Assembly: GCA_964370855.1 (NCBI GenBank)
Contig: CAYJMF010000052.1
Coordinates: 1-33,163, forward strand
From: JAKLKS01 sp964370855
GTDB lineage: Bacteria > Planctomycetota > JAJSAM01 > JAKLKS01
Length of the DNA stretch: 33,163 bases
Reading direction: 5' to 3'
The notes beneath the pieces were generated by a model. That model worked only from the letters and a program-made list of their open reading frames with translations, had not been told where the DNA came from and ran no database searches. Of the stretch, positions 26,036 to 33,163 are shown one piece after another. Both the position numbers and the translations under genes were made by a program. Positions within the stretch are counted from its first letter, which is position 1; the number at the start of each line of letters is the position of its first letter.

Positions 26036-26819
26036 CCGCGGCGCGGATCTCGCGGGCGTGTTCGGCCCGCACGATCCTCCGCCGGCCGTCGCCGCCGCGC
26101 AGCACGATCCCCGCGGTGGGCGACACCGACTCCAGGATCCCCTCCCGCGGCTCGTTCCCCTCGAGGAGCCGCACCTCCTCCCCGACGTGGGCCGCCCGCG
26201 CGGCGAAGGCCTCCTCCACGGCGGCCCCGCCGCCGGCGTGGAGGAGCCCGGTCCAGCGCGCGACCTCCGCGAGGATCCCCTCCAGCAGGGCCGTTCGGTC
26301 CGGCGCCGCGCCGCAGGCGAGGAGGAGGCTCGTCGCCTCCCCCCGCACCTCCTCCGGGAAGTCCTCCTCCGCGAGGGCCGTGTTGACGCCGACCCCCAGC
26401 ACGAGGAGCGGCGCGCGGGGCTCGTAGTCCCGCGTCTCGAGGAGGATCCCCGCCGTCTTCCGGCCGCCGAGGAGGAGGTCGTTGGGCCAGCGCAGGAATA
26501 CGCGCGCCCCGGCCGCCGCCTCCACGGCGGAGGCCACGGCCACCGCCGTCGCCGCCACGAGGAGCGTCGGCACGGGCGGCGGGTCCGGCGGCGGACGGAG
26601 CACCATGGAAAACCAGATCCCCCGCCCGGCGGGGGACGCCCAGGTCCGCCCGAGGCGCCCGCGCCCCGCCGTCTGGCGATCCGCGAGGGCCACGGTCCCG
26701 TCGGGCGCCCCGTGCTCGGCCAGAAGGAAGGCGTGGTCCTGCGTGGAGGGCGCCTCGGCGCGGTAGACGACGCGCCGCCCCCCCGCCGCCAACCGCCGCA
26801 AATCGTACGGGTCGCTCAC
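26013..26819 (-). CDS. birA: Biotin-protein ligase, no N-terminal DNA-binding domain
   Basis: Activates biotin with ATP and transfers it to the acceptor Lys of acetyl-CoA carboxylase. 268 residues: APSTQD (21-28 region), GRGRLGRTW at 52-60 (biotinyl-AMP loop), LRWPNDLLLGGRKTAGILLE from 109, VLGVGVN, and a small C-terminal SH3-like domain (REGILESVSPTAGIVLRGGDG). There is no helix-turn-helix in front, so this is a monofunctional ligase and not a repressor. The GTG start overlaps the nadC stop (GTGA). Its final AEGRDVPN and TAA are encoded by the right arm of the REP-like hairpin. Confidence 0.94.
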   Translation of the reverse strand: MSDPYDLRRLAAGGRRVVYRAEAPSTQDHAFLLAEHGAPDGTVALADRQTAGRGRLGRTWASPAGRGIWFSMVLRPPPDPPPVPTLLVAATAVAVASAVEAAAGARVFLRWPNDLLLGGRKTAGILLETRDYEPRAPLLVLGVGVNTALAEEDFPEEVRGEATSLLLACGAAPDRTALLEGILAEVARWTGLLHAGGGAAVEEAFAARAAHVGEEVRLLEGNEPREGILESVSPTAGIVLRGGDGRRRIVRAEHAREIRAAEGRDVPN

Positions 26820-27754
26820 GGCGCCTTCGGCTCGGTCGCGAACTTGAGGGAGACGTCGAGCCAGGGGGCGGCGTGGGTCACGGCGCCGACGCTCACGCGG
26901 TCCACGCCGGTCTCCGCGTAGGAGCGCACGTTCTCCAGCGTGAGCCCCCCGGAGACCTCGATGAGGGGGTGCTTCCCGACCCCGCGGGCGTCCCGCTCCG
27001 CGACGGCGCGGCGCACCTGCTCCAGGGGGAAGTCGTCGAGGAGGACGAGGTCCACCCCCGCCTCGAGGGCGAGGCAGAACTCCCCCAGGGTCTCCACCTC
27101 GGTCCCGAATCGCGTCCCCGGGGGCACCTGGCCCCGGGCCCGCTTCAGGGCCTCGGCGAAGGGCACCCCCGCGGCGCGGAAGTGGTTCTCCTTGGCGAGC
27201 ACCGCGTCGTGGAGCCCCTCGCGGTGGGGCTCGACCCCGCCCACGCGGCAGGCGTAGACCTCCAGCGCGCGGAGCCCCGGGGTGGTCTTGCGCGTGTGGT
27301 GGACCGTCGCCCCGGTCCCCTCCACGGCCCTCACGAAGCGGCGGGCCATGGTGGCCACGCCGGAGAGCCTCCCGAGGACGTTCAGCGCCGAGCGCTCCGC
27401 GGCGAGGATCTCCCGCGCGGGCCCGCCGACGGCGGCGACCTCCGTGCCCGCCTCCACCTCCGTGCCCTCCCTGACGAGGCGGGTGAAGACGATGCGCTGC
27501 GACGCCTCGCGCAGCACCGCCAGCATGGCGGGGAGCCCGCAGAGGATCCCGTCGGCCTTCACCCGCACCACGGCGTGGGCCGAGGCCGAGGGGGGCACGA
27601 GGACGCGGGAGGTGATGTCCTCGAAGGCGCCGTCCTCGGACAGGGCCTCGCGGGCGACGCGGCGCAGTTCGTCGAGGGGCGGAAGCCAGGGAGGGGTCTC
27701 GCGCACGTCCTCCCGCTCCGGCCCCGTCCCGCCCGCCGCCGGTCCCACGGTCAT
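26816..27754 (-). CDS. nadC: Nicotinate-nucleotide pyrophosphorylase (quinolinate phosphoribosyltransferase)
   Basis: Makes nicotinate mononucleotide from quinolinate and PRPP in de novo NAD synthesis. 312 residues with the family blocks EDITSRVLVPPSASA, AERSALNVLGRLSGVAT, HTRKTTPGLRALEVYACRVGG, HREGLHDAVLAKENH, TEVETLGEF, LVLLDDFPLEQ and ISGGLT-like VSGGLTLENVRSYAETGVDRVSVG. It is about 30 residues longer than usual at the N-terminus. The ATG has GGAGG upstream and overlaps the stop of the ComEA-like gene (ATGA). No nadA or nadB is in the window. Confidence 0.96.
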   Translation of the reverse strand: MTVGPAAGGTGPEREDVRETPPWLPPLDELRRVAREALSEDGAFEDITSRVLVPPSASAHAVVRVKADGILCGLPAMLAVLREASQRIVFTRLVREGTEVEAGTEVAAVGGPAREILAAERSALNVLGRLSGVATMARRFVRAVEGTGATVHHTRKTTPGLRALEVYACRVGGVEPHREGLHDAVLAKENHFRAAGVPFAEALKRARGQVPPGTRFGTEVETLGEFCLALEAGVDLVLLDDFPLEQVRRAVAERDARGVGKHPLIEVSGGLTLENVRSYAETGVDRVSVGAVTHAAPWLDVSLKFATEPKAP

Positions 27755-28143
27755 CGGATTCCTCCGCCGCCGGGGACGGCCCGGCCCCGCCACCACGCCA
27801 CCCGGGCAGGGCCCACGCCGGGGACCCGCCGCCCGACCTCGTCGAGGGAGGCGAACCCCCCTCCCCGCGCCCGCTCCGCGGCGATGCGCGCCGCCAGCGC
27901 GGGCCCCACGCCGGGCAGGAGGCGCAGCTCCTCCTCCCCCGCCGTGGACAGGTCCACGAGGTGCGCGAACTCCGACGGATCCGGGGGCGGCTCCCCGCCG
28001 GGGAGCGCCCGGACCGCCGCCGCTTCCGCGGCCCACCAGCCGAGGAGGAGCGCGCCCAGCGCCGACAGAGCGGCCCCGTCGGCCCATGCCGACGCTCCCC
28101 CCGCCTTGCCGCCCCGGCCGCCGCCGCCTATCATCGTGTCCAT
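27751..28143 (-). CDS. ComEA-like helix-hairpin-helix protein
   Basis: A 130-residue protein with a Gly-rich N-terminus, one hydrophobic segment (ALSALGALLLGWWAAEAAAV, about 25-44) and a C-terminal helix-hairpin-helix domain. VDLSTAGEEELRLLPGVGPA is followed by IAAERARGGGFASLDEVGR and VPGVGPARVAWWRG. This is the layout of ComEA-type DNA-binding proteins on the outer face of the inner membrane. GGGAGGA precedes the ATG at 28143. The start lies only about 30 bp from the divergent ABC ATPase start, so promoters of the two units must overlap the coding regions. A DNA-uptake role is possible but no other competence gene is present. Confidence 0.86.
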   Translation of the reverse strand: MDTMIGGGGRGGKAGGASAWADGAALSALGALLLGWWAAEAAAVRALPGGEPPPDPSEFAHLVDLSTAGEEELRLLPGVGPALAARIAAERARGGGFASLDEVGRRVPGVGPARVAWWRGRAVPGGGGIR

Positions 28144-28173
28144 TCTATTCCTCCCGCCCCCCGGATGCCTCCC

Positions 28174-29151
<978 letters not shown>

Positions 29152-29155
<4 letters not shown>

Positions 29156-30448
29156 CGGGCTTCGCCGCCCTGACGGTCCTGCGCCTCCGCGAGGCCCTGG
29201 CGGGGCGCCTCCTCTGGCTCGTGCCCCTCCACTTCCTCCTCGCCGCGGCGGCGGCGCGGTCCGTGGGCGGCCCCTCCCTGGAGGCGCGCCGCGAGGCCGC
29301 CGACGGGGCGGCGCTGGCCCTCGCGGCGCTCCTCGGCCTGCTCTCGGCGGTGGTGCTCGGGGCCGGCCCCCTCCCGACGGAGAGGGGCCGCGCGCGGGGG
29401 GCCCTCGTCCTGTCCTCGCCCGCGTCGCCGGAGGCCCGCGTGCTCGGGACCCTCCTCGGCGCCGGGGCCGCGCTGCTGCTCCTCCTCCTCGCGCTCGAGG
29501 CCTCCGCTCTCGCCGCCGTGGAGACGGTGCTCGGCGCGCCACCGCCGCCGCGGGCCTGGACCCGGGCCGCCTCCCTCGAGGGGGGCGCCCCCGATCCCCG
29601 GGACCCGGGGCTCCGCTGGTCCACCGACGGGGCGCCCCCCGTCGTCGCCCGGTTCCCCGCCCCCCTCGCCGCCGACGCCGACGTCGTCGTCGAGGCGCGG
29701 CCCCGCGTCCCCCGGGACGGCGCGGCCCCCGGCGTCCAGCGGGCGGTCCTCCGCTTCCTGCCGGGGCCCGCGGAGGGGACGCTCCGCCGCGTCTCCGTCC
29801 CCCTGCGGCGCCCCTTCACGGCGCGGGCGCCGGCGGGCACCCTCGAGGTGAAGATCGAGCGGGTCGAGGGGAACTTCGACCTCGGGATCCGGGCCGCGGC
29901 GGTGCGCGCCNNNNNNNNNNGGGGGGGGGGGGGGGGCGCGGGCGCGCGGGGGGGGGGGGCGGGCGGGGGGGGGGCGCGCGCCGGGCGCCCCGCGCCCGCG
30001 CGCCGCGGCGCGGGGACTCCACGCGTCGTCCCTGGCGGCGGGTTTGCTGGCGGCCCTCGCCGCGGCGATGGCGCTCTCCACGGTGGCCGGCGCGGGGGTG
30101 GCGGCGGCGGGGGCGGGGGCCCTCTCGATCCTCTCGATCTTCCGCTCCCTCTTCGCCGACGCCGCGGCGACGCTCTCCTCCGCCGGCTCCCTGGAGAGGA
30201 GCCTCGAGGCGACGGGCGCGCTCCACGATCACGGGGAGTCGATCTCCGCGACCCCGCCGGCCCTGGCCCCGCTCTTCCGCCTCCTCGCCTCGATCCTCCC
30301 CGACGGGGCCCGGTTCGATCACTCCGGGGCGCTCGTCCGCAACGAGGTGCCCGACGGCGGCGACGCCCTCGGAGCCGTGGTCCTCGGGCTCGGCCTCGTC
30401 CTCGTATTCACCGGCATCGCGGCCCTGGGCGCGCGGAGGCGGCCGTGA
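29152..30448 (+). CDS. ABC transporter permease, interrupted by an assembly gap
   Basis: Membrane subunit coupled to the ATPase by a TTGA overlap (TTG start at 29152). MTGFAALTVLRLREALAGRLLWLVPLHFLL gives the cytoplasmic start and first membrane helix, with further helices in LALAALLGLLSAVVLGAGPL and LLGAGAALLLLLLALEASAL. A large non-membrane region follows (ADADVVVEARPRVPRDG and on) up to the 10-N gap at 29911-29920. After the gap the frame changes and reads SSLAAGLLAALAAAMALSTV, then a soluble part, and a last helix LGAVVLGLGLVLVFTGIAAL ending GARRRP. Substrate unknown. The gene after it overlaps by GTGA. Confidence 0.8.
29911..29920. other. Assembly gap (10 N) with poly-G flank
   Basis: Ten N followed by G-rich low-complexity sequence up to about 29990, inside the permease gene. 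The reading frame differs on the two sides. Confidence 0.96.
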
Positions 30449-31275
30449 TCCCCCGCGGCGCCGCCGCCCCCGCGCTCCTCGCCGCCGCCCTCGGCGCGGC
30501 CTCCCTGGCGGCGGACGGGGCCGCGGAGCGGGCCCGCTCCCCGGAGGCCCGCGCCGCGAGGGGGACGCCCCCCCTCGGCGCCGCCACCGTCGTGGCCGTG
30601 GATCTCCTCTGGCTCCGGGGCACGGCGCTCCTCGAGGAGGGCCGGAGGCCCGAGGGGCTCGCCGCCCTCGAGGCCGCGGGGGCCGCCGCGCCGCGTCTCC
30701 CCGCGGCACACGAGGCCCGCGGGCTCATCGTCGCCTTCGACATGGCCGGCGGCGCCGCCTCCGCGGAGGACCGGGACCGCTGGGTCCGCGAGGGGGTCCG
30801 CATCCTCGAGGAGGGGGCCCGCCGCAACCCCTCGGACCCGGGCATCCGCGCCACCCTCGCCCGGGTCCTCTTCGATCGCTCGCTGCGCTGGCCCGAGGTG
30901 CGGGCGCTCCTGCGGCGGGAGCGGGGAAGGGACCCCGTGGACGAGGCCGTGGACCTCCTCGCCTCCTGCGTCGCCGCGGATCCCGGCGAGGGGCGGTTCA
31001 CGATCTGGCTCTCCGACGCGCTCCTCGAGCGGGGCCGCGCCGCCCTCGAGGGGGCCCCCGCCGACGCCCCCGTCCCCGCCGCCGCCGCCGACTTCCGCCG
31101 CGCCGCGGCGGCGCTGCGCGCCCTCGCCCCCCTCGCGCCGGCGGATTCCCGCGCGACCCTGGAGACCCTGGCCGCCGGCGCCGAGGCCGTCGCGGAGGCG
31201 GCCCTCTCCCCCGATCCCGCGCGCCGCCGCGTCCTGCTCGACTCCCTCGGGCAGGGGGGCCCGCCGGGGAAATGA
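30445..31275 (+). CDS. Helical-repeat (TPR-like) protein of the ABC operon
   Basis: A 276-residue protein from a GTG that overlaps the permease stop. A weak hydrophobic N-terminus (APALLAAALGAASLA) could be a signal peptide or membrane anchor. The rest is helical with TPR-like spacing: LLWLRGTALLEEGRRPEGLAALEAAG, VRILEEGARRNPSDPGIRATLARVL and VDEAVDLLASCVAADPGEGRFTIWLSDALLERG. No catalytic motif. Being coupled to an ATPase and permease, it may be an accessory periplasmic subunit of the transporter. Confidence 0.72.
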   Translation: MIPRGAAAPALLAAALGAASLAADGAAERARSPEARAARGTPPLGAATVVAVDLLWLRGTALLEEGRRPEGLAALEAAGAAAPRLPAAHEARGLIVAFDMAGGAASAEDRDRWVREGVRILEEGARRNPSDPGIRATLARVLFDRSLRWPEVRALLRRERGRDPVDEAVDLLASCVAADPGEGRFTIWLSDALLERGRAALEGAPADAPVPAAAADFRRAAAALRALAPLAPADSRATLETLAAGAEAVAEAALSPDPARRRVLLDSLGQGGPPGK

Positions 31276-31303
31276 CCCCCGCCGCCCCCGGGAGGTCCTA
31301 TCC

Positions 31304-31750
31304 TTGTCCCCCATGAAACCGCCTCGAGCAGGATCCTCCACGGCGCCCCGGACGAGGAAGGCCCCCGCGGGCCGCCCCCGCAGGGGCGTCCCCGCCCGCA
31401 CCGCCGCCATCGCCGCCGCCCGCGCCCTCGACGCCCTGAAGGGCGAGGACGTGCTGGTGCTCGACGTCACCGACGTCTCCCCCATCACTGAGTTCTTCGT
31501 CATCGCCACGGGGGACAACCCGCGCCACGTGAAGGCCATGGCGGAGGACGTCGTCGCGGTGCTCAAGAAGGAGGAGATCCGCCCCCTCTCCGCGGACGGC
31601 GCCGAGCAGGGCACCTGGGCGGTGGTGGACTACGGCCCCTTCATGGTCCACGTCTTCCGGCGGGACCAGCGCTCCTTCTACGACCTCGAGATGCTCTGGG
31701 GGGACGGGACGAAGGTGCGGTGGAAGGCCCCCGTGCGCGCGGGGAAGTAG
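31304..31750 (+). CDS. rsfS: Ribosomal silencing factor RsfS
   Basis: Binds ribosomal protein uL14 and blocks subunit joining when nutrients are short. 148 residues, with a basic N-terminal extension of about 30 residues before the domain. The domain reads AAARALDALKGEDVLVLDVTDVSPITEFFVIATG, RHVKAMAEDVVAVLK, GTWAVVDYGPFMVHVFRRDQRSFYDLEMLWGDG; all are family hallmarks. The TTG at 31304 is chosen because GGGAGG lies 8 bp upstream; the in-frame ATG three codons later would be too far from it. Its TAG sits in the stem of the hairpin shared with the convergent gene. Confidence 0.95.
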   Translation: MSPMKPPRAGSSTAPRTRKAPAGRPRRGVPARTAAIAAARALDALKGEDVLVLDVTDVSPITEFFVIATGDNPRHVKAMAEDVVAVLKKEEIRPLSADGAEQGTWAVVDYGPFMVHVFRRDQRSFYDLEMLWGDGTKVRWKAPVRAGK

Positions 31751-31766
31751 GCACCGCCTACTTCCC
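31742..31766. terminator. Bidirectional hairpin holding both convergent stop codons
   Basis: GGGAAGTAGGC (31742-31752), loop ACC, GCCTACTTCCC (31756-31766): a perfect 11-bp stem. RsfS ends GGG AAG TAG on one strand and the secreted protein ends GGG AAG TAG on the other, both inside the stem. No T-tract follows, so intrinsic termination is plausible but not certain. Confidence 0.6.
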
Positions 31767-32555
31767 GCCGTCCTTCCCCTCCTCGACGGGCTTGTAGGCC
31801 TCGAGGGCCTCGATCGCCCCCATCATCCTCTTCCTCTCGGCCAGGAACCGTTCGTCCTGGAAGGTCCCGAACCGCTTCTCGAACTCCTCCAGCTTCATCC
31901 CCTCGGTCTCGCCCGAGGCGTCGGGCATGACCGCCGCCCCGGAGAAGGCCGCCGCCAGCCCCTTCGCCCGCGCCTTCCCCGCGGCCCCCTCGCCGAGCCA
32001 CTCCGCGAACCGGATCCCCGCCAGGTCGGCGACGATGTCGGCGAAGGAGATCCCCGTGCCGCCGACCCGGACGGCGTCCATCCGCTCCTTGAGGAGGGCC
32101 AGGGCCTCCGCCGGCTTCGCGCCGGCGGAGGCCGTCAGCGCCGCCGACACGACGAAGTGGAGGACGTGGTCGGTGCGCCCGCGGAGGGAGGGCTTCCCGA
32201 GGGCGGCGAGGCGCGCGGTCCGCGCCTCGTCGGTCTCGACCCCGACGAACTCCTTCTTCGTGAGGTTGAACCTCTCGAGGGTGCGGTTCGGGTCCACGGC
32301 GTGGCCGAGGCCGAGGAGGAGGGAGCGGACGTCCCCCGCCGCCGCCGCGGCGGCGGCCCGCACGTAGCGGTCGAAGAGGGCGTCGCCGGCGACGCGCTCC
32401 TTCTCCGGGAGGGCGGCGTTCTCCGCCGCCGACTTCGCCACGGCCGCCACTACGGCGGCCACGGGGGAGGGCGGGGGCGCGGGCGGGGCGCCGGGAGGCT
32501 CCTCCCCGCCGGCGAAGGGGAGGAGGAGGGCCAGGAGGAGGCCGGCCGGGGCCAC
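31758..32555 (-). CDS. Secreted protein of unknown function
   Basis: A 265-residue product with signal peptide MAPAGLLLALLLPFAGGEE, a Pro-rich linker and a mostly helical mature part. Recognisable patches include LPEKERVAGDALFDRYVRAA, DHVLHFVVSAALTASAGAKP and GISFADIVADLAGIRFAEWL. The C-terminus is charged and Lys-rich (EEFEKRFGTFQDERFLAERK). I recognise no family. The GTG start is placed by the signal peptide and a GGGGCG element. It follows the lipoprotein gene by 7 bp, so the two are one unit. Confidence 0.75.
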   Translation of the reverse strand: MAPAGLLLALLLPFAGGEEPPGAPPAPPPSPVAAVVAAVAKSAAENAALPEKERVAGDALFDRYVRAAAAAAAGDVRSLLLGLGHAVDPNRTLERFNLTKKEFVGVETDEARTARLAALGKPSLRGRTDHVLHFVVSAALTASAGAKPAEALALLKERMDAVRVGGTGISFADIVADLAGIRFAEWLGEGAAGKARAKGLAAAFSGAAVMPDASGETEGMKLEEFEKRFGTFQDERFLAERKRMMGAIEALEAYKPVEEGKDGGK

Positions 32556-32562
32556 GGCGCCC

Positions 32563-33015
32563 CTACTTCCGGATGAAGTCCCCTTCGACGGCGCGCTGCA
32601 GCGCGATCTCCGTCGTCGGCTCGACCTGGAAGATGCGGCGGACCTGGTCCTCGATGGAGCCCGGGGGGAGGGGGACGCGATCGAAGATCACGCGCTTCGC
32701 CTCGGCCTCGGCGGTGACGGGGTAGTCGAAGCGCTCGGCCTGCCCGTCGTTGGCGATCCAGCCGAGGCGGCGGAAATCGACGTCCTCGACGTAGTGGATG
32801 GTGACCCGGGGGCCCATCCTGCCGTCCTGGTTCTTCGCGGCCATGTCATAGGTCTTGAGGAAGCCGAGCTTGCCGCCGCGGGTCCAGACGACCTGCACGT
32901 CCTTGATGGCCATCTCCGGGGCGACGACGGGGGCCTCCCTCGACGAGGAGGAGCGGCAGCCGCCGGCGCAGCAGGCGAGGCCGAGGACGAGAGTGAGTCC
33001 GAGGGAAGCGCGCAT
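32563..33015 (-). CDS. Probable lipoprotein of unknown function
   Basis: A 150-residue protein, MRASLGLTLVLGLACCAGGC..., with a short signal and several Cys that could serve as the lipidated residue, followed by a Ser-rich linker (RSSSSRE). The mature domain alternates strands: AIKDVQVVWTRGGKLGFLKTYD, RVTIHYVEDVDFRRLGWI. A helical end follows: IEDQVRRIFQVEPTTEIALQ. GGAGG lies upstream of the ATG at 33015. No family recognised. It precedes the secreted protein in the same unit. Confidence 0.75.
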   Translation of the reverse strand: MRASLGLTLVLGLACCAGGCRSSSSREAPVVAPEMAIKDVQVVWTRGGKLGFLKTYDMAAKNQDGRMGPRVTIHYVEDVDFRRLGWIANDGQAERFDYPVTAEAEAKRVIFDRVPLPPGSIEDQVRRIFQVEPTTEIALQRAVEGDFIRK

Positions 33016-33163
33016 GGAGACCTCCGCGGGGTTGCCCTGAACCGGGGTGCGATGGTAGCACGGGCGCCGGGGGGGAGGAAGGAGGGAGGGGAGGGAGGTG
33101 GGGGGGGCAACGGGGGGGGGGGGAATTTAAACCGAAAAACCCGGCGGGGGGCCCGCGCCGGGG
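33016..33163. other. Degenerate contig end, no gene seen
   Basis: G-rich low-complexity sequence from about 33070, then an abrupt A+T-rich patch (GGGAATTTAAACCGAAAAAC) unlike anything else in the window. Most likely low-quality sequence at a contig end. The promoter of the lipoprotein unit would lie in 33016-33065. Confidence 0.6.

Overview
The window is very G+C-rich DNA from a bacterium with two membranes. The evidence for an outer membrane is a TPR/beta-barrel protein of YaiO type ending in Phe, several signal peptides and a probable lipoprotein. I cannot fix the phylum; a high-G+C Planctomycetota-like, Myxococcota-like or uncultured lineage would all fit. Four runs of exactly ten N (11660-11669, 15223-15232, 17892-17901, 29911-29920), long pure G or C tracts beside most of them, and a degenerate right end show a scaffolded short-read draft. 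Four genes (15400-12481, 18406-16111, 28174-29155, 29152-30448) are probably intact in the cell but are broken here by these artefacts.

Layout. 1-7314 (minus): three tandem paralogous secreted gluzincin-like proteins (HELVH, HEIIH, HELTH), followed by rdgB and lepA (lepA runs off the left edge). 7391-11559 (minus): a four-gene unit made of a lone receiver domain, a TPR plus outer-membrane barrel protein, a membrane-anchored HEAT-repeat protein and a processive GT2 glycosyltransferase. I read it as a candidate exopolysaccharide synthesis and export machine. 11581-11729: a 45-bp inverted repeat around an assembly gap. 11727-18406 (minus): sensor kinase, OmpR-type regulator, large secreted repeat protein and RNase PH. 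18477-19421: a lower-G+C cassette of three tiny genes between two inverted copies of a REP-like repeat. 19394-20097 (minus): a VapBC toxin-antitoxin pair, then a GNAT acetyltransferase. 20832-25954 (plus): a potassium-uptake operon (small membrane protein, two TrkA-type proteins, TrkH) fused to a shortened KdpD and a KdpE. 26013-28143 (minus): ComEA-like protein, nadC and birA. 28174-31275 (plus): ABC ATPase, permease and a helical-repeat protein, then rsfS. 31758-33015 (minus): a probable lipoprotein and a secreted protein of unknown function.

Two themes cut across the window. First, almost every junction inside an operon is a four-base NTGA overlap of stop and start, with all four NTG start types represented. 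Second, one REP-like repeat family sits at gene 3' ends and supplies the final residues (GRDVPN or GRDVPE) and the stop codon of three unrelated proteins (KdpE, BirA, VapC). No tRNA, rRNA, CRISPR array or recognisable transposase gene was seen.
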